From: Arthrobacter sp. zg-Y20
GTDB lineage: Bacteria; Actinomycetota; Actinomycetes; Actinomycetales; Micrococcaceae
Assembly (NCBI RefSeq): GCF_030142075.1
Contig: NZ_CP126241.1
Span: 2,914,001 to 2,978,000 of the forward strand
DNA length: 64,000 nucleotides
Reading direction: 5' to 3'
Below, in pieces: positions 24,232-34,300 of this stretch; positions within the stretch are counted from its first letter, which is position 1, and each line of letters begins with the position of its first letter. Both the position numbers and the translations under genes were made by a program. The notes beneath the pieces are model-generated. The model worked only from the letters and a program-made list of their open reading frames with translations. It had not been told where the DNA came from and ran no database searches.

Positions 24232-24990
24232 CTACTGCTGCAGCAGCTCCGGCGGCACGGCGTAGATGATCAGGACGCTAAGCAGGTTCTTCGCGGCATG
24301 CACCCCGTAGGACAGCATGAAGTTGTTCCCGGCCCAGACGTACATGCCCACCAGCACGGCGCCGGTGGCCAGATAGGGCATCAGTACCGGCAGGGACAGC
24401 GACTCCTTGCCCACAATGTGGATGGAGGCGAACAACAGGACCGACAGGATGCAGCAGGCCCAGGTGTTCCAATAGCGGCTGAGCTTGCCGATCAGCAGGT
24501 GGCGGAAAATGTACTCCTCGACGAAGGGCGCCAGCACCACCACCAGGGGCACCACAAGCCAGGGCGACATCTGCGTAACCAGGCCCTGCACGGCCTCCTG
24601 GTTCACGGCGGTCTCCGCCTCGCCGGTGATGATCAGGCCCACCATGGAGGCGATGATGGTCAGGATCACGCCGATCGGAATCAGCGCCGCTGAAAGGACC
24701 GGCCGGGTAGCGAGGATCCTTGCTTCCCGTGCCGCATAGGCCCGGGCTGCGATGAGGGCCAGGACGCCGCCCACCGCGTAGAAGGCCAGGTTGATCACAT
24801 ATGCGGCCACCAGCGGATCCGGGATCAGCGCGGACAGGCCCGGAATGTCGATCGGCACAAAGCTGAGCAACAGCAGGAACAGGACGTAGTAGCCCGCCGC
24901 CACGGCATCACTGCGGGTGAAGCGGTACGCCAGCCAGGGGATTTGCGCCGGCGGGCGGCCGGACGGGGCCCGGTATTCGTTAGCTGTCAT
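24232..24990 (-). CDS. CPBP-family intramembrane metalloprotease
   Basis: CAAX-protease/bacteriocin-processing (CPBP, Abi) membrane protein of 252 residues with about seven hydrophobic segments. The catalytic motifs are complete: EEYIFRH (Glu158, Glu159, Arg163, His164), FASIH (His191) and HAAKN (His231, Asn235). Bacterial members cleave membrane or peptide substrates, sometimes conferring bacteriocin self-immunity; no bacteriocin gene is visible beside it. It is transcribed alone on the minus strand upstream of the inverted repeat. Confidence 0.9.
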   Translation of the reverse strand: MTANEYRAPSGRPPAQIPWLAYRFTRSDAVAAGYYVLFLLLLSFVPIDIPGLSALIPDPLVAAYVINLAFYAVGGVLALIAARAYAAREARILATRPVLSAALIPIGVILTIIASMVGLIITGEAETAVNQEAVQGLVTQMSPWLVVPLVVVLAPFVEEYIFRHLLIGKLSRYWNTWACCILSVLLFASIHIVGKESLSLPVLMPYLATGAVLVGMYVWAGNNFMLSYGVHAAKNLLSVLIIYAVPPELLQQ

Positions 24991-25035
24991 CAGTTAAGGA
25001 TAGGAGCCCGAAGCGGCCCCGGGCAGCCTGCTCCC

Positions 25036-25917
25036 CTAGTTCAGCTCCGCGATCACCGGGGGCATGGCTTCCAGCAGCTCGCGCGCCAGGAAACTGAGCG
25101 GGCCGCGCGACGCCGAGAGCCGGTCCCCCGACACGGCATGCAGGTAGGTGCCCCAGCATGCGGCCTGCTCCGGCGTGGCACCGCGGGCCAGGAAACCGCC
25201 CACCGCACCGGCCAGGACATCACCCGAACCGGACGTACCCAGGCCTGGATTCCCGGCGGGCACTTCCCAGCTGGAACCGTCCGGCGCCGTGATGAGGTTC
25301 TGCGCGGTGACTACGGCCGAATACTTGCGGGCCACCTCGGCCGAGGCTTCGGCCAGGTCAAGGGACTCCTCGTCCGCGTCTTCATCCCCCAGCAGGTGCA
25401 GGATCTCTGTGCGGTTAGGGGTCAGGACCAGCCGTCCGGCCAGTGCCTCTGCGAGCTTCGGCTGGCCGGGCAGCACACCCAGCGCGTAGGCATCCAGCAC
25501 CACCCGGGTCTTCTCCCCCAACAGCGGCACCACGGACTGCAGCAGGGCCGCAGTCTGTTCGGCGTCGGCCATTCCCGGGCCAATCACCACCGCAGCTGCA
25601 GACTCCAGGTCCGCCGCGAGAAGCCCGCCTGCGGCACCGCCGTCTATGCCGCCGTCGGCTTCCGCGAGTCCCACCACACCGGATTCGGGAATGGCAACGG
25701 CTACGGCCACGGCAACGGAGTCCGCCACGCCCATGGTCAGCCGGCCGGCGCCCACGCGCAGGCCCGCAAGGCCGGTCAGCATCACGGCTCCGGGGGTGCG
25801 GCGTTCCCCGCCGATCACCACTACGGTGCCGCGCTCCTCCTTCCCGGCAGTGTCGGTGGAGAGCTGCCAGTCGCGCAGCAGTGCGGGGGTAACGAGTTTA
25901 GCGGGGGTGGACGTCAT
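25036..25917 (-). CDS. nnrD: ADP-dependent NAD(P)H-hydrate dehydratase
   Basis: Repair enzyme of 293 residues that dehydrates damaged NAD(P)HX back to NAD(P)H using ADP. Ribokinase-like CARKD motifs are visible: GTVVVIGGERRTPGAVMLTGLAGLRVGAGRLT near the N-terminus, VVIGPGM, VVLDAYALGVL, VLTPNRTEILHLLG and the catalytic NPGLGTSGSGDVLAGAVGGFLARG. The epimerase domain (NnrE) is not fused here. ATG 25917 is chosen because GGAG lies 6 nt upstream; ATG 25923 is adjacent to that GGAG and less likely. The gene overlaps the upstream phosphatase gene by 20 nt. Confidence 0.93.
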   Translation of the reverse strand: MTSTPAKLVTPALLRDWQLSTDTAGKEERGTVVVIGGERRTPGAVMLTGLAGLRVGAGRLTMGVADSVAVAVAVAIPESGVVGLAEADGGIDGGAAGGLLAADLESAAAVVIGPGMADAEQTAALLQSVVPLLGEKTRVVLDAYALGVLPGQPKLAEALAGRLVLTPNRTEILHLLGDEDADEESLDLAEASAEVARKYSAVVTAQNLITAPDGSSWEVPAGNPGLGTSGSGDVLAGAVGGFLARGATPEQAACWGTYLHAVSGDRLSASRGPLSFLARELLEAMPPVIAELN

Positions 25918-26638
25918 GCTCATCTCCAGAATGTTCGGTAACGGGTGCTCCGCTGTCCTGCAGGTGGAGCACACTGTTGAAGGTGTGCGCTTTCCACGGT
26001 CCGGTTCCGGACGGCCGCACCAGGCGGGTGACCGAGCCGTTGCGAACGCTGTTGGCCGCAGCGAGATCCAGCAGTTCCTGCTCGCTCAGCCGTTCGCAGA
26101 TGTAGCGGATCAGCATAATCACTGCGTCGTGGCAGACCACTGCCACCCGCTTGCCGTCCTCCTCGTCGTCGAGGTCGCGGAAGACGGAACGCAACCGCAG
26201 GGCGACGTCGGCCCAGGACTCCCCGCCCGGCGGCCGGTACACGAATTTCCCCAGCCAGGCCCGCCGCTCTGCTTCCTCCGGGTAGCGGGCGGCGACGCCG
26301 GCGCTGGTCAGCAGGTCCAACACGCCCAGTTCACGGTCGCGGAGGCGTTCATCGAGGCGCATCGGCCCGGCGAGTCCAGGCAGTCCGGCCAGTTCTGCGG
26401 TCTGCTGTGCGCGCAGGTACGGCGAGCACCACACCGAATCCGGCAGGTCCCCGGCGGGCAGCTCAGCGAACCAGCGGCCCAGCGCCGCGGCCTGCTCCTC
26501 GCCGTCGGGACTGAGCGGGACGTCCGGGTCCCGCCAGGCAATGTCAATACGTTCGGCACCAACACGTCCGGCGCGGGTGGCGGCTACGTTGCCCGCGCTC
26601 TCGCCGTGGCGGATCAGGATCAGTTCGGTTGCACCCAT
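25898..26638 (-). CDS. Histidine phosphatase family protein
   Basis: Phosphoglycerate-mutase-like phosphatase of 246 residues. The catalytic His11 is in LILIRHGESAGN; the downstream CSPYLRAQQTAE, RELGVLD and VVCHDAVIMLIRYI complete the family pattern. The second catalytic histidine is in VVCHDAV. Substrate unknown. The start at 26638 (MGATELILIRHGE) removes a Pro/Arg-rich extension that is not expected. It overlaps nnrD by 20 nt, so the two form an operon, perhaps for metabolite repair. Confidence 0.9.
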   Translation of the reverse strand: MGATELILIRHGESAGNVAATRAGRVGAERIDIAWRDPDVPLSPDGEEQAAALGRWFAELPAGDLPDSVWCSPYLRAQQTAELAGLPGLAGPMRLDERLRDRELGVLDLLTSAGVAARYPEEAERRAWLGKFVYRPPGGESWADVALRLRSVFRDLDDEEDGKRVAVVCHDAVIMLIRYICERLSEQELLDLAAANSVRNGSVTRLVRPSGTGPWKAHTFNSVLHLQDSGAPVTEHSGDEHDVHPR

Positions 26639-26678
26639 GCACCCGACTGTACGCCCGCCGCCGGCCGGACGCCGGTTT

Positions 26679-27911
26679 TCAGGTACGCGTCCGCTCATCC
26701 ACCCGCCCGCCGTTGCGCACCGTAAAGGTCAGCAGGAACGCGACGGCGGCAAAAGCGGCCAGCAGCAGCAGCCCCACAAAGTAACTGCGGCTTTCCGGAT
26801 CATAGGTGGCCCCCATAACCAGTGGCGGGAAGTATCCGCCAAGCCCGCCGGCGGCGGCAATGATCCCGCCAATGGTGCCGACGTCCTGCGCCGGGGCGGC
26901 ACGCCCTACCCACGCAAATACGCCGCCGGTGCCCAGCCCCAGGAAAAGCGCCATCAGGATGAACGCGGTACCGTACACCCGTTCCTCCTCCGGCCGCAGT
27001 GCCACGATCACGGCCAGCACCACCGTTCCGGCGAGGGAGGCCAGGGTGACCAGCTTCGGCCCCACCTTGTCCGCAATAGTCCCGCCAATGGGCCGGGCAA
27101 TGACGGCGGCCACCGCAAACCCGGCGGTCCGGGTCCCGGCCGCGGTTGCGTCATAGTCGTACACGTTGCCCAGATACGTGGGCAGATAGTTCGAGAACGC
27201 CACGAAAGCCCCGAACACCACCCCGTACAGGAAGCACAGCTGCCAGGTGACCCGCAGCGTGAAGGCGTGGGTGATCTTGGGCAGCACCGGTTCCGTGGGG
27301 GCGGACCAGGCCGGGGACTCGCGCAGGACCAGCCAGCTGATCACGGCCATGACGGCCACCACGACGGCGATGGTGATGTGCGCGCCCATGTAGCCGACGG
27401 CGTCGACCAGCCTTGGGGTGAAGAAGGCGGACACGGCGGTGCCCACCATCCCGGCGCCGAAAACACCGGTGGCGAAACCCTTCCGGCTGCGGTCATACCA
27501 GGCCGAGCAGAACGGGATACCGATGGCGAACACCGTCCCGGCAATGCCCAGGAAGAAGGCGATGACCACCAGGAACGGGAAGTTGCCCAGCCGTCCCACT
27601 ATTCCGGTCAGCAGCACCAGGGGCGCGGTGACACCCAGGATGACGGTGAACATGATCCGCCCGCCGTACCGGTCCGTCAGGGCACCCACCGGGATGCGGG
27701 CCACCGAACCGACGAGGATGGGCATGGCCACCAGGACGGAGGTCTGGCCTGCGCCCAGGTCCATGTCGGCGGCGTAACGGCTGGAGAGCGGCCCGATGAT
27801 GGTCCAGGCCCAGAAGCCGACTGTGGAGGCAATGGTCGCGACTATCAGGTTCCGCAGCTGGCCGGATTTCAGGTCCGCCCCTGCGGCCGGCGAGGTAGAT
27901 GCTGTAGACAT
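26679..27911 (-). CDS. narK: Nitrate/nitrite MFS transporter NarK
   Basis: NNP-family transporter of 410 residues with twelve predicted helices. Family marks are MPILVGSVARIPVGALTDRYGGR (the MFS loop 2-3 signature), GIAGTVFAIGIPFCSAWYDRSRKGFATGVFGAGMVG (the nitrate signature) and its second copy GTIGGIIAAAGGLGGYFPPLVMG. It imports nitrate and/or exports nitrite for the respiratory reductase encoded directly upstream. The gap to narI is 26 nt, so it is most likely the last gene of narGHJIK. Confidence 0.94.
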   Translation of the reverse strand: MSTASTSPAAGADLKSGQLRNLIVATIASTVGFWAWTIIGPLSSRYAADMDLGAGQTSVLVAMPILVGSVARIPVGALTDRYGGRIMFTVILGVTAPLVLLTGIVGRLGNFPFLVVIAFFLGIAGTVFAIGIPFCSAWYDRSRKGFATGVFGAGMVGTAVSAFFTPRLVDAVGYMGAHITIAVVVAVMAVISWLVLRESPAWSAPTEPVLPKITHAFTLRVTWQLCFLYGVVFGAFVAFSNYLPTYLGNVYDYDATAAGTRTAGFAVAAVIARPIGGTIADKVGPKLVTLASLAGTVVLAVIVALRPEEERVYGTAFILMALFLGLGTGGVFAWVGRAAPAQDVGTIGGIIAAAGGLGGYFPPLVMGATYDPESRSYFVGLLLLAAFAAVAFLLTFTVRNGGRVDERTRT

Positions 27912-27937
27912 GGGTGCCTGCCTTCAGGAGGGAGAAC

Positions 27938-28816
27938 TCAGTTCCGCGGAACGCCGCGGCGGTCGCGGTCCGGGGTGCCCACCGGCGCCCAGCCGCGGGG
28001 CGGAGGCGCAGCCCCGGGAAGAGGCCGCTTCCCCCGGGAGCGGTAGACAATGTAGGGCCGGAACAGGTACTGCAGCGGCGCGGTGAACGCGTGCACCAGC
28101 CGGGTGAACGGCCAGAGGGAAAACAGCACCAGGCCGAACAGGGTGTGGATCTTGAAGGACACCGAGGCCGCGGTCATGCCCAGGATGTCCGGCTGAAGGA
28201 TGAAGATCGACCGGAACCAGGGCGACACAGTGTCCCGGTAATTCACGATGTTCGTGTCGAAGACGGAGAAGACGGTGGTGGCCAGCCCGGTGAGGATTGC
28301 GGCGAGCAGGAAGATGTACATCAGCTTGTCGTTGCGGGTGGTGGCCATAAACACCGGACCGGTGGTGCGGCGCCGGTAGATCAGCAGCACGATTCCCACC
28401 AGGGTGGCGATGCCGGCCAGGGTCCCGACGCTGAGGGCGAAGAAATGGTAGGTGTCCTCGTTCAACCCGATGGCGTCCATCCAGGTCTTGGGAATCACCA
28501 GTCCCACAAAGTGACCCACAATCACCGCGAGGATGCCGAAGTGGAACAGCGGCGAGGCAATGCGCAGCAGCCGGGATTCATACAGCTGGGAGGACCGGGT
28601 GGTCCAGCCGAACTTGTCATACCGGTAGCGCCAGATGGAGCCCAGGATCAGGACGGCGAGCACCAGATAGGGCAGCACTCCCCAGAGCATCACGTCGTCC
28701 AGGCCCACCTGCACATTCCCCGGCGGCGGCACGTCCAGCGGCACGGTTGCTTCCGGCACAATTGCTTCCGGCACGGTTGCTTCCGGCATTTCCGCCCGTA
28801 GATCCACTGCGATCAT
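27938..28816 (-). CDS. narI: Respiratory nitrate reductase gamma subunit
   Basis: Membrane cytochrome b subunit of 292 residues that takes electrons from menaquinol and feeds NarGH. Five predicted helices include LLRIASPLFHFGILAVIVGHFVGL and SVSFKIHTLFGLVLFSLWPFTRLVHAF, where the paired histidines bind the two hemes b. The start at 28816 overlaps the narJ stop by ATGA. The N-terminus carries three copies of a 5-residue unit (PEATV/PEAIV) before the first helix, encoded by 15-nt repeats, and the C-terminus ends in a Pro/Arg-rich tail; both are longer than in typical NarI. Confidence 0.95.
   Translation of the reverse strand: MIAVDLRAEMPEATVPEAIVPEATVPLDVPPPGNVQVGLDDVMLWGVLPYLVLAVLILGSIWRYRYDKFGWTTRSSQLYESRLLRIASPLFHFGILAVIVGHFVGLVIPKTWMDAIGLNEDTYHFFALSVGTLAGIATLVGIVLLIYRRRTTGPVFMATTRNDKLMYIFLLAAILTGLATTVFSVFDTNIVNYRDTVSPWFRSIFILQPDILGMTAASVSFKIHTLFGLVLFSLWPFTRLVHAFTAPLQYLFRPYIVYRSRGKRPLPGAAPPPRGWAPVGTPDRDRRGVPRN
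28740..28787 (-). repeat. 15-nt tandem repeat in the narI N-terminus
   Basis: Three units of the type GGCACGGTTGCTTCC (plus strand) at about 28740-28784, in frame and encoding PEATV-like pentapeptides at the periplasmic end of NarI. Confidence 0.7.
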
Positions 28817-29511
28817 GGGCTGTTCCTTTCACTCACCGGCAGCAGCCGCGAACTGTAGGGTTCCAGGCCCACGGTTTCGGTGGGCGGCCCGTAGCCCGCG
28901 GTACGCATCACCGCAGCGGCATCCTCGGGAGAGACACCGGGCAGCGTGGTGCACAGCAGGGTCAGCACACCCTCATGGGGCAGCCCGTCATCGCGGAGGG
29001 CCAGGCGCAGCAGTTCCACGGACGGCCGGTAGCGCTGCAGCAGCTCGTAGCCGTCCTGCGGTGAGACTTTGGCGGCGAACTCGAGCACCAGCGGCAGGTA
29101 GTCCGGGAGCTCGGTGCCCTCGGGCAGGACTCCGTGCGAGCGGTAGATCTCCTTGAAGGCTGCGAGCGCTTCGCCGCGGCGCCGGGTGTCGCCGTCGGTC
29201 CAGTAGGTCAGGTGCAGGCTGTGCCGCTTGGAGAGGTCGAATTCCTGCACGTAGGCCGACTGCACGTCCCGCAGGGGCGTGTCGGCGAACCAGCCAAACA
29301 GCGGGTCCAGCTCGCTGCTGCCGGCGCCGGCTTCGGCCAGGGCCGAGCGGATGGCCGGCACCAGGTCCAGCAGCTGCCGGTCCGGATACTCCAGCAGCAG
29401 GGCAGCTGCCTGCCGAATGGCCCGGCTGCGCGCGGGGTGCTGGTCGGCGTACGGCTCGGGGGCCAGCGTGCCCTTGCCCGGTTTGCCCAGCAGCTTCTCC
29501 AGCAGGCTCAC
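28813..29511 (-). CDS. narJ: Nitrate reductase assembly chaperone NarJ
   Basis: TorD/NarJ-type chaperone of 232 residues needed for molybdenum cofactor insertion into NarG before docking to NarI. Recognisable segments are AALLLEYPDRQLLDLVPAI, VQEFDLSKRHSLHLTYWTDGDTRRRGEALAAFKEIYRSHG and LPDYLPLVLEFAA. Overlaps both neighbours by 4 nt (ATGA), giving tight coupling within narGHJI. Confidence 0.93.
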   Translation of the reverse strand: MSLLEKLLGKPGKGTLAPEPYADQHPARSRAIRQAAALLLEYPDRQLLDLVPAIRSALAEAGAGSSELDPLFGWFADTPLRDVQSAYVQEFDLSKRHSLHLTYWTDGDTRRRGEALAAFKEIYRSHGVLPEGTELPDYLPLVLEFAAKVSPQDGYELLQRYRPSVELLRLALRDDGLPHEGVLTLLCTTLPGVSPEDAAAVMRTAGYGPPTETVGLEPYSSRLLPVSERNSP

Positions 29512-31301
29512 GGGCGGACCCCCGGTCCGGAGGAGGGTGGCTCGGGACCGTTCCGCCCGCCGGAGTCCGACGCCGGTCCGTCGCCTTCGGCTTGGTCGTA
29601 CCCCGCGCCTTTGCCCTCGGCGGCGTCTGCATCCGCTGCCCCGCGGTTGTTGTTGGCGGGGAACAGTCCGCGCGGTGTTCCCCGCCCGTCCCAGTTGAGC
29701 AGGTTCACCCGGCCGCCCAGGTTGCCGTTTCCGGTGGGGTCCTCCCCGCGCTGCCGCGCCTGCAGCGCGTCGAAGTTTTCCACCGCCACCGGCGTCGGCC
29801 GGCCTGAGGCTTCACCGAACACCCCGGTCTGTCCCATGCCCGGCCCGCCCTCCACATCCAGGGAGCAGCCGATTTCCTCGAGGTTGTGGGCGTCCTCCAG
29901 GTGCGCAGTGGGGATGACGTACCGCTCCTCGTACTTGGCCACGGCCATCAGCCGGTACATAGCCACAATCTGCTCACCTGTCATCCCGACGTCGGCCGCA
30001 ATCCGCTCGTCGGGAGCGTCACCGAGGGTGATGTCGCGCATGTAGGCGCGCATGGCAGCGAGCTTGCGCAGCACCCCGGTCACCAGGTCGGTGTCCCCGG
30101 CGGTGAACAGTTCGGCCAGGTATTCCACCGGGATCCGCAGCGCCTCGATGGCGCCGAAAAGATTGTCCGCGCTCTCGCCGTCGTGCCCCTGCTCGTTGAG
30201 CACATCCACGATCGGGGACAGCGGCGGCACGTACCAGACCATGGGCATGGTCCGGTATTCCGGATGCAGCGGCAGCGCCACCCGGAACGTCTTGGCCATG
30301 GCGTAGACCGGCGAGCGCCGGGCCACATCAATCCAGTCCTCCGGGATCCCCTCTGCCCGGGCGCCGGCAACCACTTCCGGATCATTGGGGTCCATCATCA
30401 GGTCCAACTGTGCCTCGTACAGGTCTTGAACGTTGGGGGTGGAGGCGGCCTCAGTAACCTTGTCGGCGTCATACAGGAAAATCCCGATGTACCGCAGCCG
30501 GCCCACACAGGTTTCCGCGCAGACCGTGGGGATACCAACCTCGATGCGCGGATAGCAGAAGGTGCACTTCTCGGCCTTGCCGGAGCGGTGGTTGAAATAC
30601 ATCTTTTTGTACGGGCAGCCGGTGACGCACTGCCGCCAGCCGCGGCAGCGGTCCTGGTCCACCAGCACAATGCCGTCCTCTTCGCGCTTGTAAATGGCTC
30701 CGGACGGGCAGGAGGCCATGCAGGAGGGGTTCAGGCAGTGCTCGCAGATCCGCGGCAGGTAGAACATAAACGTGTTGTCGAAGTCCGCCTTGACCTTCTC
30801 CTCGGCCTCGCTGCGCAGCTTCTGCAGCACCGGGTCCTGCCGGTTGGTGCGCTCCGAACCGCCCAGGTCGTCATCCCAGTTGGCGGACCAGCGGATATTC
30901 ATGTTCTCGCCGGTGATCAGGGACTTGGGCCGGGCCACCGGGAAGTCCTTGCCGGCCGGGGCGTTGATCAGGTTCTCGTAGTCGTAGGTCCAGGGCTCGT
31001 AGTAGTCATTCAGCTCCGGCTGGACCGGGCTGGCGAAGATGCCGAAGAGTTTGGCCAGCCGTCCGCCGGCCTTCAGCTTCAGCTTCCCGCGGCTGTTCAG
31101 TTCCCAGCCGCCTTTCCACCGTTCCTGGTCCTCGTACCGGCGGGGATACCCCTGCCCGGGACGGGTTTCCACGTTGTTGAACCACACGTATTCGGTGCCG
31201 GCGCGGTTGGTCCACGCCTGCTTGCAGGTCACCGAACACGTATGGCAGCCAATGCACTTATCCAGTGCCATCACCATTGCGGTCTGGGCCATGATGCGCA
31301 T
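29508..31301 (-). CDS. narH: Respiratory nitrate reductase beta subunit
   Basis: Iron-sulfur electron-transfer subunit of 597 residues. The first cluster motif CIGCHTCSVTC (Cys16, 19, 22, 26) is followed by CEHCLNPSCMASCPSG, CRGWRQCVTGCPYKKMYFNHRSGKAEKCTFC (the Trp-containing [3Fe-4S] motif) and CAETCVGR, as in NarH of other bacteria. The last roughly 80 residues form a Gly/Asp/Pro-rich tail beyond the conserved domain. The ATG at 31301 overlaps the narG stop (TGATG). Confidence 0.97.
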   Translation of the reverse strand: MRIMAQTAMVMALDKCIGCHTCSVTCKQAWTNRAGTEYVWFNNVETRPGQGYPRRYEDQERWKGGWELNSRGKLKLKAGGRLAKLFGIFASPVQPELNDYYEPWTYDYENLINAPAGKDFPVARPKSLITGENMNIRWSANWDDDLGGSERTNRQDPVLQKLRSEAEEKVKADFDNTFMFYLPRICEHCLNPSCMASCPSGAIYKREEDGIVLVDQDRCRGWRQCVTGCPYKKMYFNHRSGKAEKCTFCYPRIEVGIPTVCAETCVGRLRYIGIFLYDADKVTEAASTPNVQDLYEAQLDLMMDPNDPEVVAGARAEGIPEDWIDVARRSPVYAMAKTFRVALPLHPEYRTMPMVWYVPPLSPIVDVLNEQGHDGESADNLFGAIEALRIPVEYLAELFTAGDTDLVTGVLRKLAAMRAYMRDITLGDAPDERIAADVGMTGEQIVAMYRLMAVAKYEERYVIPTAHLEDAHNLEEIGCSLDVEGGPGMGQTGVFGEASGRPTPVAVENFDALQARQRGEDPTGNGNLGGRVNLLNWDGRGTPRGLFPANNNRGAADADAAEGKGAGYDQAEGDGPASDSGGRNGPEPPSSGPGVRP

Positions 31302-34300
31302 CAGTAGGCCACCTCCTGGGAACGCTTGCGGACAACGGAGACGATGTCGCGCTGGTTGCCCGTGGGGCCGAGATAGTTGAAGGCCCAGGACAGCTGCGCG
31401 TAGCCGCCGATCATGTGTGTGGGTTTAACCAGGATCCTGGTCACCGAATTGTGGATGCCGCCGCGCCTGCCGGTGGCTTCGGACTTGGGCACGTCAATGA
31501 TCCGTTCCTGTGCGTGGTAGACGTACAAGACCCCCGCGGGCATTCGGCTGCTCACGATGGCCCGGCCCACCAGGACACCGTTGGTGTTTACACATTCCAC
31601 CCAGTCGTTGTCGGAGACCTCGATAAGGGCGGCGTCCTCCTCGCTCATCCACACCGAGGTGCCGCCGCGGGAAAGGGAGAGCATCAGCAGGTTGTCCTGG
31701 TACTCGGAGTGAATTGACCACTTGTTGTGCGGCGTCAGGTACCGTACGGCCACGGATAACTCGCCGCGGGTACCCAGGGCGGGCTCGCCGAACAGCCGGT
31801 GCATGTCCAGCGGCGGCCGGTACACAGGCAGCGCCTCACCCATGTCTTGGATCCAGTCGTGGTCCAGGAAGAAGTGCATCCGTCCGGTCAGTGTGTGGAA
31901 AGGCTTGAGCCGTTCGATGTTGATGGTGAACGGGGCGTATCTCCGGCCGCCGGTCTCCGAACCGGACCACTCCGGGGAGGTAATGACCGGTGTGGGCCGG
32001 TCCTGCGTGTCCCGGAAGGTGATCTGCCGGTCCTCCGCGCCTTCGGCCAGGTCCGCCAGGGGAATCCCGGTCCGTTTTTCGAGGGTCCGGAAGCCCTGCA
32101 CCGCCAGTTCCCCGTTGGTGGTGCCGGAAAGCAGCAGGATCGCTTCGGCCATCCGGGCATCGGTATCCACGGCCGGCCTGCCCGCTGCCGCTCCCCGGTC
32201 AAAGACGCCGTGCTTACGGGCCAGCTGGACCAGCGGCCGGGAGACATCGTATTTGACGTACTTGGTGGTGAAGCCCAGCTTCTCAGCCAGCGGGCCGACA
32301 GCGGTGAACTTCTCCCCGATGGCGGTGTAGTCCCGTTCAACCACCGCGAGCGAGGGCAGATTCTGCCCCGGGACCGCCGGGATGTCCGTGCCTTTCCAAT
32401 CCGGCGCGTGCCCGCCGGGCTGGGCGATTTCCCCGGGGGTGTCATGGGTGAGTGCCGTGGCTACCATGTCCTTGCGCACCCCCAGGTGCGTGGCCGCCTG
32501 GCGGGAGAATTCCTCGGCGAGCAACCGGAACAGGTCGTAGTCCGTTTTCGCTTCCCAGGGCGGGGCGATGGCCGGGGTGAAGGCGTGGACGTACGGGTGC
32601 ATGTCGGTGGAGGACAGATCGTACTTTTCGTACCAGGTGGCGGCGGGGAACACGACGTCGGAAAGCAGCGTGGAGCTGGTCATCCGGAAGTCCGCGGACA
32701 CCAGCAGGTCCAACTTCCCCTGCGGGGCGTCCTGGCGCCACACCACGTCTTTGGGCCGGGCGTCGGCGTGGTCCTTGCCCATGACGTTGTTCAGCGTGCC
32801 CAGCAGGTGCTTCTGGAAGTATTCCTCGCCCTTGGCCGAGGAGCCCAGGAGGTTCGAACGCCACAGGATCAGGGTGCGCGGCCAGTTCCCCGGGGCGTCC
32901 ACATCCTCCACAGCAAACCGCAGTTTTTCCTCCTTCAGCTGCCGCGCAACCCACCCCGCTTCGGTATCCGCTTCACCGCGCGCAACGGCGGCGGCGGCGT
33001 CGTCGGCAACGTCCAGGGAGTTCCGGGCATCGAACTGCGGGAAGAACGGCATCCAGCCCATCCGGGTGGACTTCGCAATGACGTCGGCGGTGTGCATTCC
33101 GCGCAGGTGCCCGGAGGCCAGCGGGGACTGCATGGCGTCCGACGAATACCCGTCGGAACGGAACTGGTCCGTATGCATGTACCAGAACGCGGTGCCGACC
33201 ATGAACCGTGGCGGCCGGTTCCAGTCCCCCGCAGAGGCCATGGCCGCCCACCCCGTGATGGGCCGGCACTTCTCCTGTCCCACATAGTGGGCCCAGCCGC
33301 CGCCGTTCCGGCCCTGGCATCCGCACAGCATCAGCATGGCCAGGATGGCACGGTAGGTGACGTCGCCGTGGTACCACTGGCAGATGCCCGCGCCGAGGAT
33401 GATCATGGACCGGCCATTGGATTTCTCCGCGTTGGCCGCGAAGTCCCGGGCAGTGCGGATGACGGCTTCGGCACCCACATTGGTGATTTCCTGCTGCCAG
33501 GCCGGGGTGTACGCAGTGGCGGCGTCCTGGTAGCCGGCGGCCCACTGGCCGGGCAGCCCGTCCCTGCCTACCCCGTACTGCGCCAGCATCAGATCGAAAA
33601 CGGTGGTGACGGTCCGGCCGGCCACTTCCAGCACGGGCACTCCGCGCTGCACCACCGATCCGACGCCGGACGGATCGGTGAAGGCGGGCAGGTCCACGCG
33701 GCTAACCTGCTGGCCGTAGGAGGAGGCATCCACCACCGACAGGGCCGGCACCACGCCCTGCAGGTCGAGGTTCCACTTGCCGGCGTCGGCCTCGTTGTAG
33801 CGGAAACCCACGGAGCCGTTGGGCACCACCGGGGTGCCGGCATCACGGTCCAGCAGCACGGTCTTGAAAGCGGCGTCCGAGACCTTCTTCTGGCTGCGGC
33901 CCAGATCCGCCGCGGTCAGGAACTTTCCCGGCACCACCGTCCCGTCATCCCGTTCCTCCAGGTGAACCAGGAACGGCAGGTCCGTGTACTGCACCACGTA
34001 GTCCTCGAAGAACGGAACCCTCCGGTCCACGAAGTTTTCCTTGAGGATCACATGCCCCATCGCCATGGCGAGCGCCGCGTCGGAACCGGCGGCGGCCGGC
34101 AGCCATTCATCGGCGAACTTGGTGTTGTCCGCGTAATCCGGGCTGACGGAAACCACCTTGGTGCCCCGGTACCGGCCCTCCACCATCCAGTGCGCGTCCG
34201 GGGTACGGGTCACCGGGATGTTCGAGCCCCACATCATCAGGTAGGTGGCATCCCACCAGTCGCCGGATTCCGGGACGTCCGTCTGGTCGCCGAAAACCTG